Shown here: piece after piece, positions 7,519-15,699 of the stretch
Layout: each line of letters begins with the position of its first letter
Position numbering within the stretch: the stretch's first letter is position 1
Assembly (NCBI GenBank): GCA_021153165.1
Contig: JAGKTZ010000042.1
Span: 1 to 15,937 of the forward strand
Source of the DNA: Prevotellaceae bacterium
GTDB lineage: Bacteria; Bacteroidota; Bacteroidia; Bacteroidales; Bacteroidaceae
Reading direction: 5' to 3'
Length of the DNA: 15,937 nt
The notes under the pieces: generated by a model
What the model was told of the DNA's origin: nothing
Database searches by the model: none
What the model saw: only the letters and a program-made list of their open reading frames with translations
Made by a program: the position numbers and the translations under genes

Positions 7519-9729
7519 ATGAACGTTATTACAAAGACCGTCTCGTTGCCTGATGGACGCACCATCAGTATTGAGACTGGAAAACTTGCTAAGCAAGCTG
7601 ATGGATCCGTAATGTTGCGTATGAACAACACCATGTTGCTCGCAACAGTTTGTGGGGCAAAAGATGCAAATCCCGGCACTGACTTCATGCCCCTTCAGTG
7701 CGACTACAAAGAAAAGTACTCTGCAGCAGGCCGCTTCCCCGGTGGTTTCACAAAGCGCGAAGGCCGTGCTTCAGATTATGAAATATTGACTTCACGTCTC
7801 GTGGACCGCGCTTTGCGTCCCCTCTTCCCCAGCGATTATCACGCTGAGGTGTACGTGAACATCACCCTCTTCTCTGCCGACGGCGTAGATATGCCCGACG
7901 CACTCGCTGGTTTCGCTGCAAGTGCTGCTTTGGCTTGTTCAGATATCCCCTTCGACGGCCCAATCTCTGAAGTACGTGTGGCTCGCATCAATGGCGAATA
8001 CGTAGTGAACCCTACTTTCGAACAATTGGAAGGCGCAGACATGGACCTCATGGTGGCTGCAACTATGGACAACATCATGATGGTGGAAGGCGAAATGAAC
8101 GAAGTGCCCGAAAGCGCTCTGCTCGAAGCCCTCAAGGTGGCTCACGAAGCTATCAAGCCTATGTGCCAATTGCAAATCGACCTGATGAAGGAATTGGGCA
8201 CTGACGTGAAGCGTGAATACTGCCACGAAGTGAACGACGAAGAATTGCGTGAACAAGTGAAGAAGGAATGCTACGACGCATGCTACGCTATCACTAAGCA
8301 AGGACTCGAAAAGCACGCACGTCTCGAAGCATTCGAAGCTGTACGCGAAAACTTCAAGGAAGCTTACGCTGCTGCTCATGCTGATATGGCTGCTGAAGAA
8401 TTGGACGAAAAGAACGGTTTGGTCGACAAATACTACCATGACGTAGAAAAGGACGCTATGCGTCGTTGCATCCTGGACGAAGGTATTCGTCTCGATGGCC
8501 GTCAAACTACCGACATCCGTCCTATCTGGTGCGAAGTATCACCTCTGCCCATCCCCCACGGTTCAAGTATCTTCACACGTGGTGAGACACAAAGCCTCTC
8601 AACCGCTACATTGGGTACAAAGTTGGACGAAAAGATGGTAGACGACGTATTGGACAAGAGCTACATGAAGTTCTTGTTGCACTACAACTTCCCTCCATTC
8701 TCTACAGGTGAAGCTCGTGCATCACGCGGCGTAGGTCGTCGTGAAATCGGTCACGGTCACTTGGCATGGCGCGGTCTGAAGGGTCAAATCCCCGCCGACT
8801 TCCCCTACACAGTACGCGTGGTGAGCGATATCCTCGAATCAAACGGTTCGTCATCTATGGCAACAGTTTGTGCAGGTACTTTGGCGTTGATGGACGCTGG
8901 TGTGCCCATCGCAGCTCCCGTCAGCGGTATCGCAATGGGTCTGATCAAGAATCCAGGTGAAGACAAGTATGCAGTACTTTCTGATATCCTCGGCGACGAA
9001 GACCACTTGGGCGATATGGACTTCAAGACCACTGGTACATTGAAGGGCCTCACCGCTACACAAATGGACATCAAGTGCGATGGTCTCTCTTACGAAATCC
9101 TCGAAAAGGCTTTGGCACAAGCTAAGGCTGGTCGCGAACATATCCTGGGCGAAATGATGAAGACACTGAGCGAACCTCGCGCAGACTTCAAACCTCATGT
9201 ACCACGCATCGAAGCTATGGAAATTCCTAAGGAATTCATCGGTGCAGTGATTGGCCCTGGTGGTAAGATCATCCAAGGTATGCAGGAAGAAACTGGTGCT
9301 ACTATCACTATCGACGAAGAAGATGGTGTAGGCAAGATCCAAGTGTGCGGTGCAAACAAGGCTATCATCGATGCTGCTATCGCTAAGATCCGTGCTATCG
9401 TGGCAATCCCCGAAGTGGGCGAAGTGTACGATGCTAAGGTCGTAAGCATCATGCCTTACGGTTGCTTCGTTGAATTCATGCCAGGCAAGGAAGGTTTGCT
9501 CCACATCAGCGAAATCGCTTGGAAGCGCCTCGAATCAGTGGAAGAAGCTGGTCTGAAGGAAGGTGACACTATCAGCGTGAAGTTGCTCGAAATCGACGAA
9601 AAGACTGGTAAGTTCCGCCTCTCACACAAAGTGCTCGAAGAAAAACCTGAAGGATGGGAAGACCGCCCAGCACGCCGTCCCCGTCGCGAAGGCGAAGGTC
9701 GTCCAGCACGTCGTGAGGGCAAAGCGTAA
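7519..9729 (+). CDS. pnp: Polynucleotide phosphorylase
   Basis: PNPase degrades RNA 3' to 5' using phosphate and can add nucleotides in reverse. It is a cytosolic trimer. The 736-aa product has the full order: first RNase PH domain (about 1-145), helical linker domain (about 240-315), second RNase PH domain starting near LDEGIRLDGRQ (about residue 320) with the catalytic acidic stretch GDEDHLGDMDFK (about 490-500), KH domain with GAVIGPGGKII (about 575-585), S1 domain (about 632-700), and a short Arg/Pro/Glu-rich basic tail (RPARRPRREGEGRPARREGKA-like). The frame stays open back to GTG 7474, but that codon overlaps the -7 box, so ATG 7519 is used. Codon choice is strongly biased (GAA, AAG, TTC, CGT/CGC), as expected of a highly expressed gene. 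A strong hairpin terminator follows 24 bp after the stop. Confidence 0.98.
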   Translation: MNVITKTVSLPDGRTISIETGKLAKQADGSVMLRMNNTMLLATVCGAKDANPGTDFMPLQCDYKEKYSAAGRFPGGFTKREGRASDYEILTSRLVDRALRPLFPSDYHAEVYVNITLFSADGVDMPDALAGFAASAALACSDIPFDGPISEVRVARINGEYVVNPTFEQLEGADMDLMVAATMDNIMMVEGEMNEVPESALLEALKVAHEAIKPMCQLQIDLMKELGTDVKREYCHEVNDEELREQVKKECYDACYAITKQGLEKHARLEAFEAVRENFKEAYAAAHADMAAEELDEKNGLVDKYYHDVEKDAMRRCILDEGIRLDGRQTTDIRPIWCEVSPLPIPHGSSIFTRGETQSLSTATLGTKLDEKMVDDVLDKSYMKFLLHYNFPPFSTGEARASRGVGRREIGHGHLAWRGLKGQIPADFPYTVRVVSDILESNGSSSMATVCAGTLALMDAGVPIAAPVSGIAMGLIKNPGEDKYAVLSDILGDEDHLGDMDFKTTGTLKGLTATQMDIKCDGLSYEILEKALAQAKAGREHILGEMMKTLSEPRADFKPHVPRIEAMEIPKEFIGAVIGPGGKIIQGMQEETGATITIDEEDGVGKIQVCGANKAIIDAAIAKIRAIVAIPEVGEVYDAKVVSIMPYGCFVEFMPGKEGLLHISEIAWKRLESVEEAGLKEGDTISVKLLEIDEKTGKFRLSHKVLEEKPEGWEDRPARRPRREGEGRPARREGKA

Positions 9730-9752
9730 TTAGGTCACAACCTGATATAGTC

Positions 9753-9793
9753 AAAGGTCTTGCAGGCGGATTCGTTCCTCTTCAAGACCTTTT
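9753..9793 (+). terminator. Rho-independent-type terminator of pnp
   Basis: AAAGGTCTTG (9753-9762) pairs perfectly with CAAGACCTTT (9783-9792). The 20-nt loop is followed by T and CTCG. The 10-bp stem sits just after the pnp stop. Confidence 0.8.
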
Positions 9794-9820
9794 CTCGTAA
9801 GTAATTGTGATGCATAAGTG

Positions 9821-9860
9821 AAAAGCGTGCCCAATGCTAAATGTAGGGGGTACGCTTTTT
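9821..9860 (+). terminator. Second terminator-like hairpin after pnp
   Basis: AAAAGCGT (9821-9828) pairs with ACGCTTTT (9852-9859) and ends in a T-run. Extra pairing of CCC (9830-9832) with GGG in 9846-9850 is possible. The A-run in front means it could also act on the opposite strand. It lies 27 bp after the first pnp hairpin. Confidence 0.6.
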
Positions 9861-9974
9861 GCCTTAATATATTATATATGTATATAGCTGTAATGTGGCA
9901 CAGAATTGAGGACCATTTTTGCCGCTTTGAAGATAGAAGCCCGTCTTGTCAAAAGATACTGTCTTTTGATACTG

Positions 9975-10113
9975 CTATGAAAAAAATAAAAAAAACTTTC
10001 CAACGCTCAAACCATCTGTATATATTGGGTGACTGGTGTGTTTTTGAAATGTTAAAAAAATCTATCTACATCAATTAAGATGAAGACGCCCTAGCCCATG
10101 TATTATCTTTGCA
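9975..10113 (+). repeat. Left copy (A) of a 140-bp direct repeat with promoter signals
   Basis: Hand alignment with 15700-15839 gives about 83% identity with a single 1-base gap. The best-kept blocks are the A7-T-A8-CTTTC tract at its left end, TTTTGAAATGTTAAAAAAA (10042-10060), and the last about 50 bases. The end contains the inverted repeat TCTACATC-N6-GATGAAGA (10065-10086) and the -7 box TATCTTTG (10104-10111) followed by CA. No open frame follows in the + direction before the convergent gene's terminator. Confidence 0.85.
10104..10111 (+). promoter_or_regulatory. -7 promoter element in repeat copy A
   Basis: TATCTTTG matches TAnnTTTG exactly. A TTTG -33 box is absent at the expected distance. 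The space is occupied by the conserved inverted repeat, which suggests an activator- or repressor-dependent promoter. Initiation would be near 10116-10118. Confidence 0.55.
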
Positions 10114-10226
10114 ATTGAAATGAGATGGCCGACATGCCAGGTTGAAAAGTCAATCATTGTCTGCATACTCCTTTCGCGCTCTTTGACTTATTGTACATTA
10201 TTATAACGTGACTCATCGTGCCCAAG

Positions 10227-10256
10227 AAAAAAGGAGGACTATTATTTGCCCTCCCT
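10227..10256 (-). terminator. Terminator of the glycosidase gene
   Basis: Read on the - strand, GGAGG (complement of 10250-10254) and CCTCC (complement of 10233-10237) form a stem. It is followed by six T and CTT (complement of the A-run at 10227-10232). It lies about 25 bp past the stop codon. Confidence 0.75.
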
Positions 10257-10278
10257 TTTACCTTGTCTGAGATTTAAT

Positions 10279-13200
10279 TTACTTCACATATACCTTTTTC
10301 CCATTGATGATGTAAATACCATTGGTGGGAACTTTCACGCGGCGGCCAGAGAGGTCATAAATGACTGCTCTTTCAGTTGAAGGGATGATCACCTGATCCA
10401 CACCTACAGATGTATTTACTTCTTCAATACGGAACAGGTTGCTATAGTTTGATGCATATCCCACACCGCTTGACCAGGAATCAAAAACTCCGGTTGCCAT
10501 GAGAATCAATGTGCCATCAGTGGTTCCGTCTGCGCGCTTACTTGTGATATAGTAAGTATTGTTCAATGTTGCACTCGCATCATTAATACTCCAGTCGCAG
10601 TAAGTGGCATTGTATGTTCCCAATGTGCCTGTATTGTTGTTGTAACCATAATTGTTTCCAGCACGCCAGATCATATAGCAATTGTTGGCCACATTGTGGA
10701 AAGAATAGCGACCGCTATTTTCCTTTTTGCAGATGAAATGCGCCGATTCTCCTACTGATTCAGCAGGGGTGGTAGTGATAGAAAGTACATGGTCTTCGTT
10801 GACATACAATGTATATTCCTTTCCATTCTGCTGCACATTGGTGAAGGTCAAAACCTTTCCATCCCAAGAGTCAGCAGGCGCTTCTCCTGCCAAGATAGCA
10901 TAGATACCATCGATTTCGCTTGTTGTGGGTTCATTGCCCAGAGCAGCTATGGCCTTCTTAACTCTAGCCTTCAGATCGTTTGATACATTCGCTTTGTCTG
11001 CTAATGTATTGAAATAATTCTTTACAAACTCTCCGCGTGATACTTCACGATTGAGTACATAGGCACCATTGGTGATGAAGTCCAAATCATAAGCCACGTA
11101 GATATTGTCGAAACCATCGAAATTGTGCTGACCAGCTCCTGTTGGGAAACTAGTGGAAATAGGATTGTTGCGTTTGCCAAATCCTGTGAGGGTCTCTTCG
11201 TAGATAAATCCAATGCGGCCATCAGCCTGCAAATCCATAGAGCTATAAGCCGATGAGGTGTTGCTCACTTGATAGAAACCGTTCCAGTCCGTTGCAAAAT
11301 TGGCTACGGTGTTGATGTCAGTGAAGTCGGTGAGCTCCTTATAATAGATACCCACATTGGTACGACCGGAACCAGTAGGCAAAGATTGCAAAGCTAGATA
11401 CATATCCTTTTGATCAGCTACACGAGTGACAGGTACGATCAGGATTTCTCCGTTTGTAGAGTTGCCACCAGGTGTCAGTCCTGAGCCAGCGAAGGTAGAT
11501 TTGACATCGCCAGACCAAGAGCCTTTGCCCTCCAATGTGTTGCTATAGGTATATATATTATAGATACGTCCACCACCCACACGGCTTGAGAGGATTACAC
11601 GGCCGTCCGGCATTTCTTCACATTTAGGTTCGTCACCTCCAGGAGCAGGCAGGGCAGATGCGCCACCCAGTGCGTGCCAAGTGCGACCAAAGTCGTCTGA
11701 ATAGATCACGCGATTGCCATTGGGACGTGCACACATGGCTGCATAGAGACGATAGTATTGCCCCTTCTTGACTATACGGCTTTGAAAAATCTTACCACCG
11801 CCTACGAATGCGGCTTGTATCGGATTGCCTCCATCGAAAAGGCTATAGATATCTTCGGTCACATTGACAGGCTTCTCCCAAGTCTTACCATTATCCTTGC
11901 TGTGGATAGTTGCTATCATATTGGGATTTTGGCGAGTCGTATTGCCATTGCCATATACCGTACATCCTGCCACAGCGATGATCAGTACTTCATTGCTAGT
12001 CCTGTCGGCAACAATAGCAGGATCGCCAAAGGCTGTATCAAAATAGTTGACAGTAGCAGAAGTTTTTCCGTTGCCTACCGCCACATCGATCATATTGCTC
12101 CAGGTTGTACCATGGTCATCGCTCGTACGACAAACGATATCCACCTGTCCATATCCAGGGTCGGTGCCACATACCAAGCGTGCTGCAGCAGTAATCAAGC
12201 GGCCGTTGCTGGCAGTTGTGATGCCGGGGATACGATAGGGAGGAACAACACCATCCCCCTTGCTCGTGTTGTAGAGATCTTGCTTTTGAGCAGGAGTTTT
12301 GATAGTTACATTACTCACTTTAATCGTTGTGCCTTCCACCTTTACATCAGCAGATCTCACGATATTCCCTACAACTCCCACAGAAAGAGAATTTGTAGAG
12401 ATATCTGTATCGGTAATGAAGAACCCTCCATTAAATGCCGTTTCAGATATACCGCCATTCTTATAGGTCACGTAGACGTCTTTGCCGCCGTCAATCTTTA
12501 CTTCATAAACCTTTTTGTCATCCACATTAACTTCTTCAAAGCGCCACAGATTGTCATCGGCTGTTGCTCCACCGTCTGTCCATGTAGTCACGAAATCCAC
12601 TCCTGAGAGTTTGAAGTTGCTACCACCATTGGTACAGTTGATGGCTTCGGTGAAGTAGTAGTAGCGATGCTCGCCAACGTCAGAGGTAGACCCTACTGTC
12701 AGTTCATTAAATGTTCCCACCACAGAACCGCCATAGCTGGCGCCAGCCACAAGTGCATTGCCATCGCCATTTTTCACTCCCAGCTTGTTGCCATCCTTCA
12801 CGGTGATGTGCCAAATACCATTGTTCGTATTTACCATTTGGTTGGATTGCAGTGTGAAGCGCATACTATTGCCGCTCAACAACGCATCATTATAAAGGTG
12901 CTCCGTACGGTTTGTGGCTTTACTTACCAAGTGATAATAACCTGTCTTTACATCCTTGGGTTCGGGGATTTCAACCTCCAGGCCATTGAGGAAGTTCTCA
13001 AGGTCATTAACCATTGGGGCGCAATCTTCGCCCACTACAGCATGACCTTCGAAACGCTTCAAGAGTGCATTCAACTTTTTCAATTGCTCAGGATTATTCT
13101 TGTATTCCTCCTTGAGAATTTGCACCTTTTCGTATTGATGAATACCTTCGATCAATCTTTCGAAGCGTACACTGGAGCGATTTCCAGGATAGTAGCAATA

Positions 13201-15306
13201 GGTGTCGCCCGAACCAAACTTGCGGAAACGGCTATCTGTCAGTGGGTGCTCATCCCAGTTGATCCATGCCCAATGCAAATAGCCACTCAAATCGTTGGCT
13301 GCCGCATAAAGAGGTAGGAATGTCGCTTCAGCAGGGAAGGAGTTGGTGTAGATATTAGGCTCAACATCGGCACAACTGGTATAGATGGTTGTCACACGAT
13401 TTTTGGCTTTGCGGTCTGCACGTTGAGCTGCTGTAAACTGCTTATCTTGTCCTAAAGCCACACAGAAGTCTTGCAATTTGTCGCTCAACGAAGAGTGATA
13501 GTTGCCCGCCAATGCCATGTTGAAACCATGCGCTTTGGCTATGTTGTATGCATTCAGCATATCTGCTTCTGCGCGTTCATCCATCGCGATATTAGTTTTT
13601 TCGAACCATCCCTTTTTCTGCAGGTGAACCTTAAACGCCGCCAGGAAATTGTTCCACAAATCTTTATATTCAGATGAAGATGTAGTCGTCTTGATAAACT
13701 TGAACTGTGCTGTAGCTTCGTCCCAGTATCTGAAATTCATATCCCAGGGAACCATGCTGAAACAGTTGATTTGTTTGTCTATACCATACTCAGCACAAAG
13801 TTCAACGTACTTGTCGAAGATGGTGTAGTCATAAGCCCATGTACCATTAGCCTTCTTGGTAGTTTGTACCATAGGATCAAAAAGGTCGTGTGTTTGTTCG
13901 CCCCATGGTTCGTAGAACATGATAGCGCTGACAGTACGCTGTCCGGCGCGACCCAAAGCTGCAAGATATGGGCGCAAAGCCTCAATGTGCTCGTTGCTCC
14001 AACGTTCCACTTGGTAGTAACGGCTTACGGAATAAGGTTGTTGCCAAAAGTCGAGATGGAACTTTTGATCCTTTACTTCGGGCAGTTGATGATCGTTTAC
14101 ACATATGTCGAGGGGAAGCGTTCTGACTACTTGCCCTTGCTCGTTAATGACCTCTAATGTTGTGCTGTAGACACCTGCTTGTATTCCGCGAGGTACTTCG
14201 ATAGTACACCAGACGGGGCGTGTCTCCATAGCTGGTACGGCGTGAGCTTTGTCTTGGTCGATAACGTCTGCTACGAGCCATTTTTGCAAGCCTGTGGGGT
14301 GATTGCCGCAAGCTTTGTAGTCGTCGGTGATGACATAATTCACGAAACGAGCATCGCCAGCATTGATGCCAGTAGCAACTCCGCCCTTTGTCCACTCTGT
14401 CATACGTACACGCAGCATACCTTGATCACTCTTGCTGAAGAGTACTGCCTGGATGTTGGCGCGTTCGCCTTGCCAAGCGTAAATCTTGGCGGTATTTTTG
14501 ATAGCATGATCGGGTACTTCGTGCAAGCTGTAGAAGCCATCACGTGAGCCCCAACTCGCTTGCAAACCTTCTGCCAATTGGTTCCATGAAGCCGTATTTG
14601 GAGTGGTGCCTACGCGGGGTTCCTTGTAGTCGTCGATTGGATATTTTTCTTCTTCAACTCCTTCAGCAGCCTTACCTGTCACCTTCAGCATAACATCGAT
14701 GATGGCACCGCCATCGCTCAGGAACTTGTTGCCAGAACCTGCAGGGTCGATGCTGTTCCACTCAACCTTGTAGCGCATGCGATAACTTGTACCGATCTCA
14801 GCATCAGTAGGTACCTTGAAACTGCCAGGGGTCAAAACATTACCCGACGACAAGTAAACGCCGTCGCTGTTCCATCCGCTATCGCCATCGCCTCCCTTGC
14901 TGTAGAGCGACCAACACATCAGTTCGTTGCCAGCACCTTGGGTGTAAGGGCCTGAACCCTCGATGTTCACATCGAACTGCTTGTTTTGGTTCCAGTCTAC
15001 ATATACGTAGCCGTGCATCCACTCGCCATTGATAGAAATGTTGGGTGTGACCACTTCGCCAGCCAAGACTTCAAATGTGGTAGATGTCTTGTCGAAGTAG
15101 GCCTGACAACGCGGAGCCGAAGCAATGTTCTGTAGCACTTGTTCTGGAGATTGACTACCCTCTATGCTCACCGCTTTGGGGTAGTGTGTCGCATGACTAA
15201 CGTTGACGTTAGCTCCATGCGCTACATAGTAGTCGGATTGCGCATAAGCACCTGTGCTGAACAATGTGCTGAATAGCGCAAGAAGAGAAATGATTTTGTT
15301 TCTCAT
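10279..15306 (-). CDS. Secreted multidomain glycosidase: GH123 beta-GalNAc-ase fused to GH33 sialidase, T9SS tail
   Basis: The product has 1675 aa. A signal peptide (1-22, cut after AYA) is followed by a GEVED-like beta domain (about 75-210, with YVYVDWNQNKQFD). The GH123 part follows: an N-terminal beta-sandwich (about 250-405) and a TIM-barrel catalytic domain, DUF4091 (about 415-730), with the dyad Asp576-Glu577 in IAMDERAE, as in characterised GH123 beta-N-acetylgalactosaminidases. A beta-trefoil-like module spans about 786-928. GH33 spans about 1015-1410, with YRIPG (Arg1025), likely acid/base Asp1049, Asp boxes at 1062-1069, 1136-1143 and 1203-1210, Glu1226, Arg1242, Arg1315 and likely nucleophile Tyr1354. 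A helical stretch (about 1415-1475) and a second trefoil-like module (about 1480-1632) follow. The C-terminal tail YDLSGRRV...GIYIINGKKV (1650-1672) fits type IX secretion sorting. Removal of sialic acid and beta-GalNAc from host glycans outside the cell or on its surface is likely; the combined target is inferred. The gene stands alone, with its own promoter and terminator. Confidence 0.93.
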   Translation of the reverse strand: MRNKIISLLALFSTLFSTGAYAQSDYYVAHGANVNVSHATHYPKAVSIEGSQSPEQVLQNIASAPRCQAYFDKTSTTFEVLAGEVVTPNISINGEWMHGYVYVDWNQNKQFDVNIEGSGPYTQGAGNELMCWSLYSKGGDGDSGWNSDGVYLSSGNVLTPGSFKVPTDAEIGTSYRMRYKVEWNSIDPAGSGNKFLSDGGAIIDVMLKVTGKAAEGVEEEKYPIDDYKEPRVGTTPNTASWNQLAEGLQASWGSRDGFYSLHEVPDHAIKNTAKIYAWQGERANIQAVLFSKSDQGMLRVRMTEWTKGGVATGINAGDARFVNYVITDDYKACGNHPTGLQKWLVADVIDQDKAHAVPAMETRPVWCTIEVPRGIQAGVYSTTLEVINEQGQVVRTLPLDICVNDHQLPEVKDQKFHLDFWQQPYSVSRYYQVERWSNEHIEALRPYLAALGRAGQRTVSAIMFYEPWGEQTHDLFDPMVQTTKKANGTWAYDYTIFDKYVELCAEYGIDKQINCFSMVPWDMNFRYWDEATAQFKFIKTTTSSSEYKDLWNNFLAAFKVHLQKKGWFEKTNIAMDERAEADMLNAYNIAKAHGFNMALAGNYHSSLSDKLQDFCVALGQDKQFTAAQRADRKAKNRVTTIYTSCADVEPNIYTNSFPAEATFLPLYAAANDLSGYLHWAWINWDEHPLTDSRFRKFGSGDTYCYYPGNRSSVRFERLIEGIHQYEKVQILKEEYKNNPEQLKKLNALLKRFEGHAVVGEDCAPMVNDLENFLNGLEVEIPEPKDVKTGYYHLVSKATNRTEHLYNDALLSGNSMRFTLQSNQMVNTNNGIWHITVKDGNKLGVKNGDGNALVAGASYGGSVVGTFNELTVGSTSDVGEHRYYYFTEAINCTNGGSNFKLSGVDFVTTWTDGGATADDNLWRFEEVNVDDKKVYEVKIDGGKDVYVTYKNGGISETAFNGGFFITDTDISTNSLSVGVVGNIVRSADVKVEGTTIKVSNVTIKTPAQKQDLYNTSKGDGVVPPYRIPGITTASNGRLITAAARLVCGTDPGYGQVDIVCRTSDDHGTTWSNMIDVAVGNGKTSATVNYFDTAFGDPAIVADRTSNEVLIIAVAGCTVYGNGNTTRQNPNMIATIHSKDNGKTWEKPVNVTEDIYSLFDGGNPIQAAFVGGGKIFQSRIVKKGQYYRLYAAMCARPNGNRVIYSDDFGRTWHALGGASALPAPGGDEPKCEEMPDGRVILSSRVGGGRIYNIYTYSNTLEGKGSWSGDVKSTFAGSGLTPGGNSTNGEILIVPVTRVADQKDMYLALQSLPTGSGRTNVGIYYKELTDFTDINTVANFATDWNGFYQVSNTSSAYSSMDLQADGRIGFIYEETLTGFGKRNNPISTSFPTGAGQHNFDGFDNIYVAYDLDFITNGAYVLNREVSRGEFVKNYFNTLADKANVSNDLKARVKKAIAALGNEPTTSEIDGIYAILAGEAPADSWDGKVLTFTNVQQNGKEYTLYVNEDHVLSITTTPAESVGESAHFICKKENSGRYSFHNVANNCYMIWRAGNNYGYNNNTGTLGTYNATYCDWSINDASATLNNTYYITSKRADGTTDGTLILMATGVFDSWSSGVGYASNYSNLFRIEEVNTSVGVDQVIIPSTERAVIYDLSGRRVKVPTNGIYIINGKKVYVK

Positions 15307-15344
15307 AAGTATGAATTTAAGTTAGATATATTCTTGATAGGCAA

Positions 15345-15376
15345 CAAAATTACCATAAAAAATGTTTTTCTGCAAA
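15345..15376 (-). promoter_or_regulatory. Promoter of the glycosidase gene
   Basis: On the - strand, TTTG (15376-15373) is followed after exactly 20 bp by TAATTTTG (15352-15345). This is a canonical Bacteroidota -33/-7 pair (TTTG, about 20 bp, TAnnTTTG). The start codon at 15306 is about 38 bp downstream, so the leader is roughly 30 nt. Confidence 0.8.
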
Positions 15377-15551
15377 TTTTTTAAGGCGTTTTTGTAGTTC
15401 ACCCCCCCCCTAAAAGACTGCTAATCAGAGTAGTAGAAAAGAAGGTTGTGAGCCGCGACTATGGCTTTCACTCTATGAAGGTGAAGTTCTGTCAGCATGT
15501 GTAGAGTAACCTGAATGCATGGTAATATCTATTCCAAGGTTATGGCACAAG

Positions 15552-15578
15552 AAAAGGATATCTCGTGTTGAGACATCC
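15552..15578 (-). terminator. Possible terminator-like hairpin on the - strand
   Basis: GGAT-A-TCTC (15556-15564), loop GTGTT, then GAGA-C-ATCC (15570-15578) forms a 4+4-bp stem with one internal mismatch. On the - strand it is followed by TTTTC (complement of 15551-15555). No - strand gene upstream of it is visible in the window, so its role is unclear. Confidence 0.35.
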
Positions 15579-15699
15579 CCTCCTGTTTGTATATGTATAT
15601 TTATATGTATGTCTGTGAGGCGTAGCTACTGTGAAAGTCTTTTCATTTGTTGCCAAATAGGTTTATGACTTGTTAGGAGTAGTCCACATTTTTAGTAGG

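Larger units (their letters stand above)
9730..10278. other. 549-bp intergenic region between convergent pnp and the glycosidase gene
   Basis: No convincing gene. It holds two hairpins after pnp, an AT-rich stretch (about 9865-9890), a 7-bp inverted repeat CAAAAGA/TCTTTTG (9950-9968), the left copy of the 140-bp promoter-like repeat (9975-10113), about 115 bp of unassigned sequence that could be a short transcript, and the terminator of the glycosidase gene. An 86-codon frame at 9818-10078 begins at a GTG in the base of a hairpin and crosses the repeat, so it is not called. Confidence 0.7.

Noticed and set aside
8851..9504. 217-codon and other open frames antisense to pnp
   Set aside because: pnp is certain by its domains and strong codon bias; the antisense frames are low-complexity (His/Phe/Ser-rich) shadows with no start signals.
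9818..10078. 86-codon + strand frame after pnp
   Set aside because: It starts with GTG inside a terminator-like hairpin, crosses the promoter repeat and A-tracts, and has no coding-like composition.
11758..12606. 282-codon open frame on the + strand, opposite the glycosidase gene
   Set aside because: It lies wholly antisense to the GH33 region, whose catalytic motifs are intact; the product has no recognisable domain and looks like the complement of biased codons.
9865..15620. Possible transposon ends or a CRISPR array around the glycosidase gene
   Set aside because: No terminal inverted repeats, transposase or regularly spaced repeats were found; the only flanking repeats are the two direct promoter-like copies.
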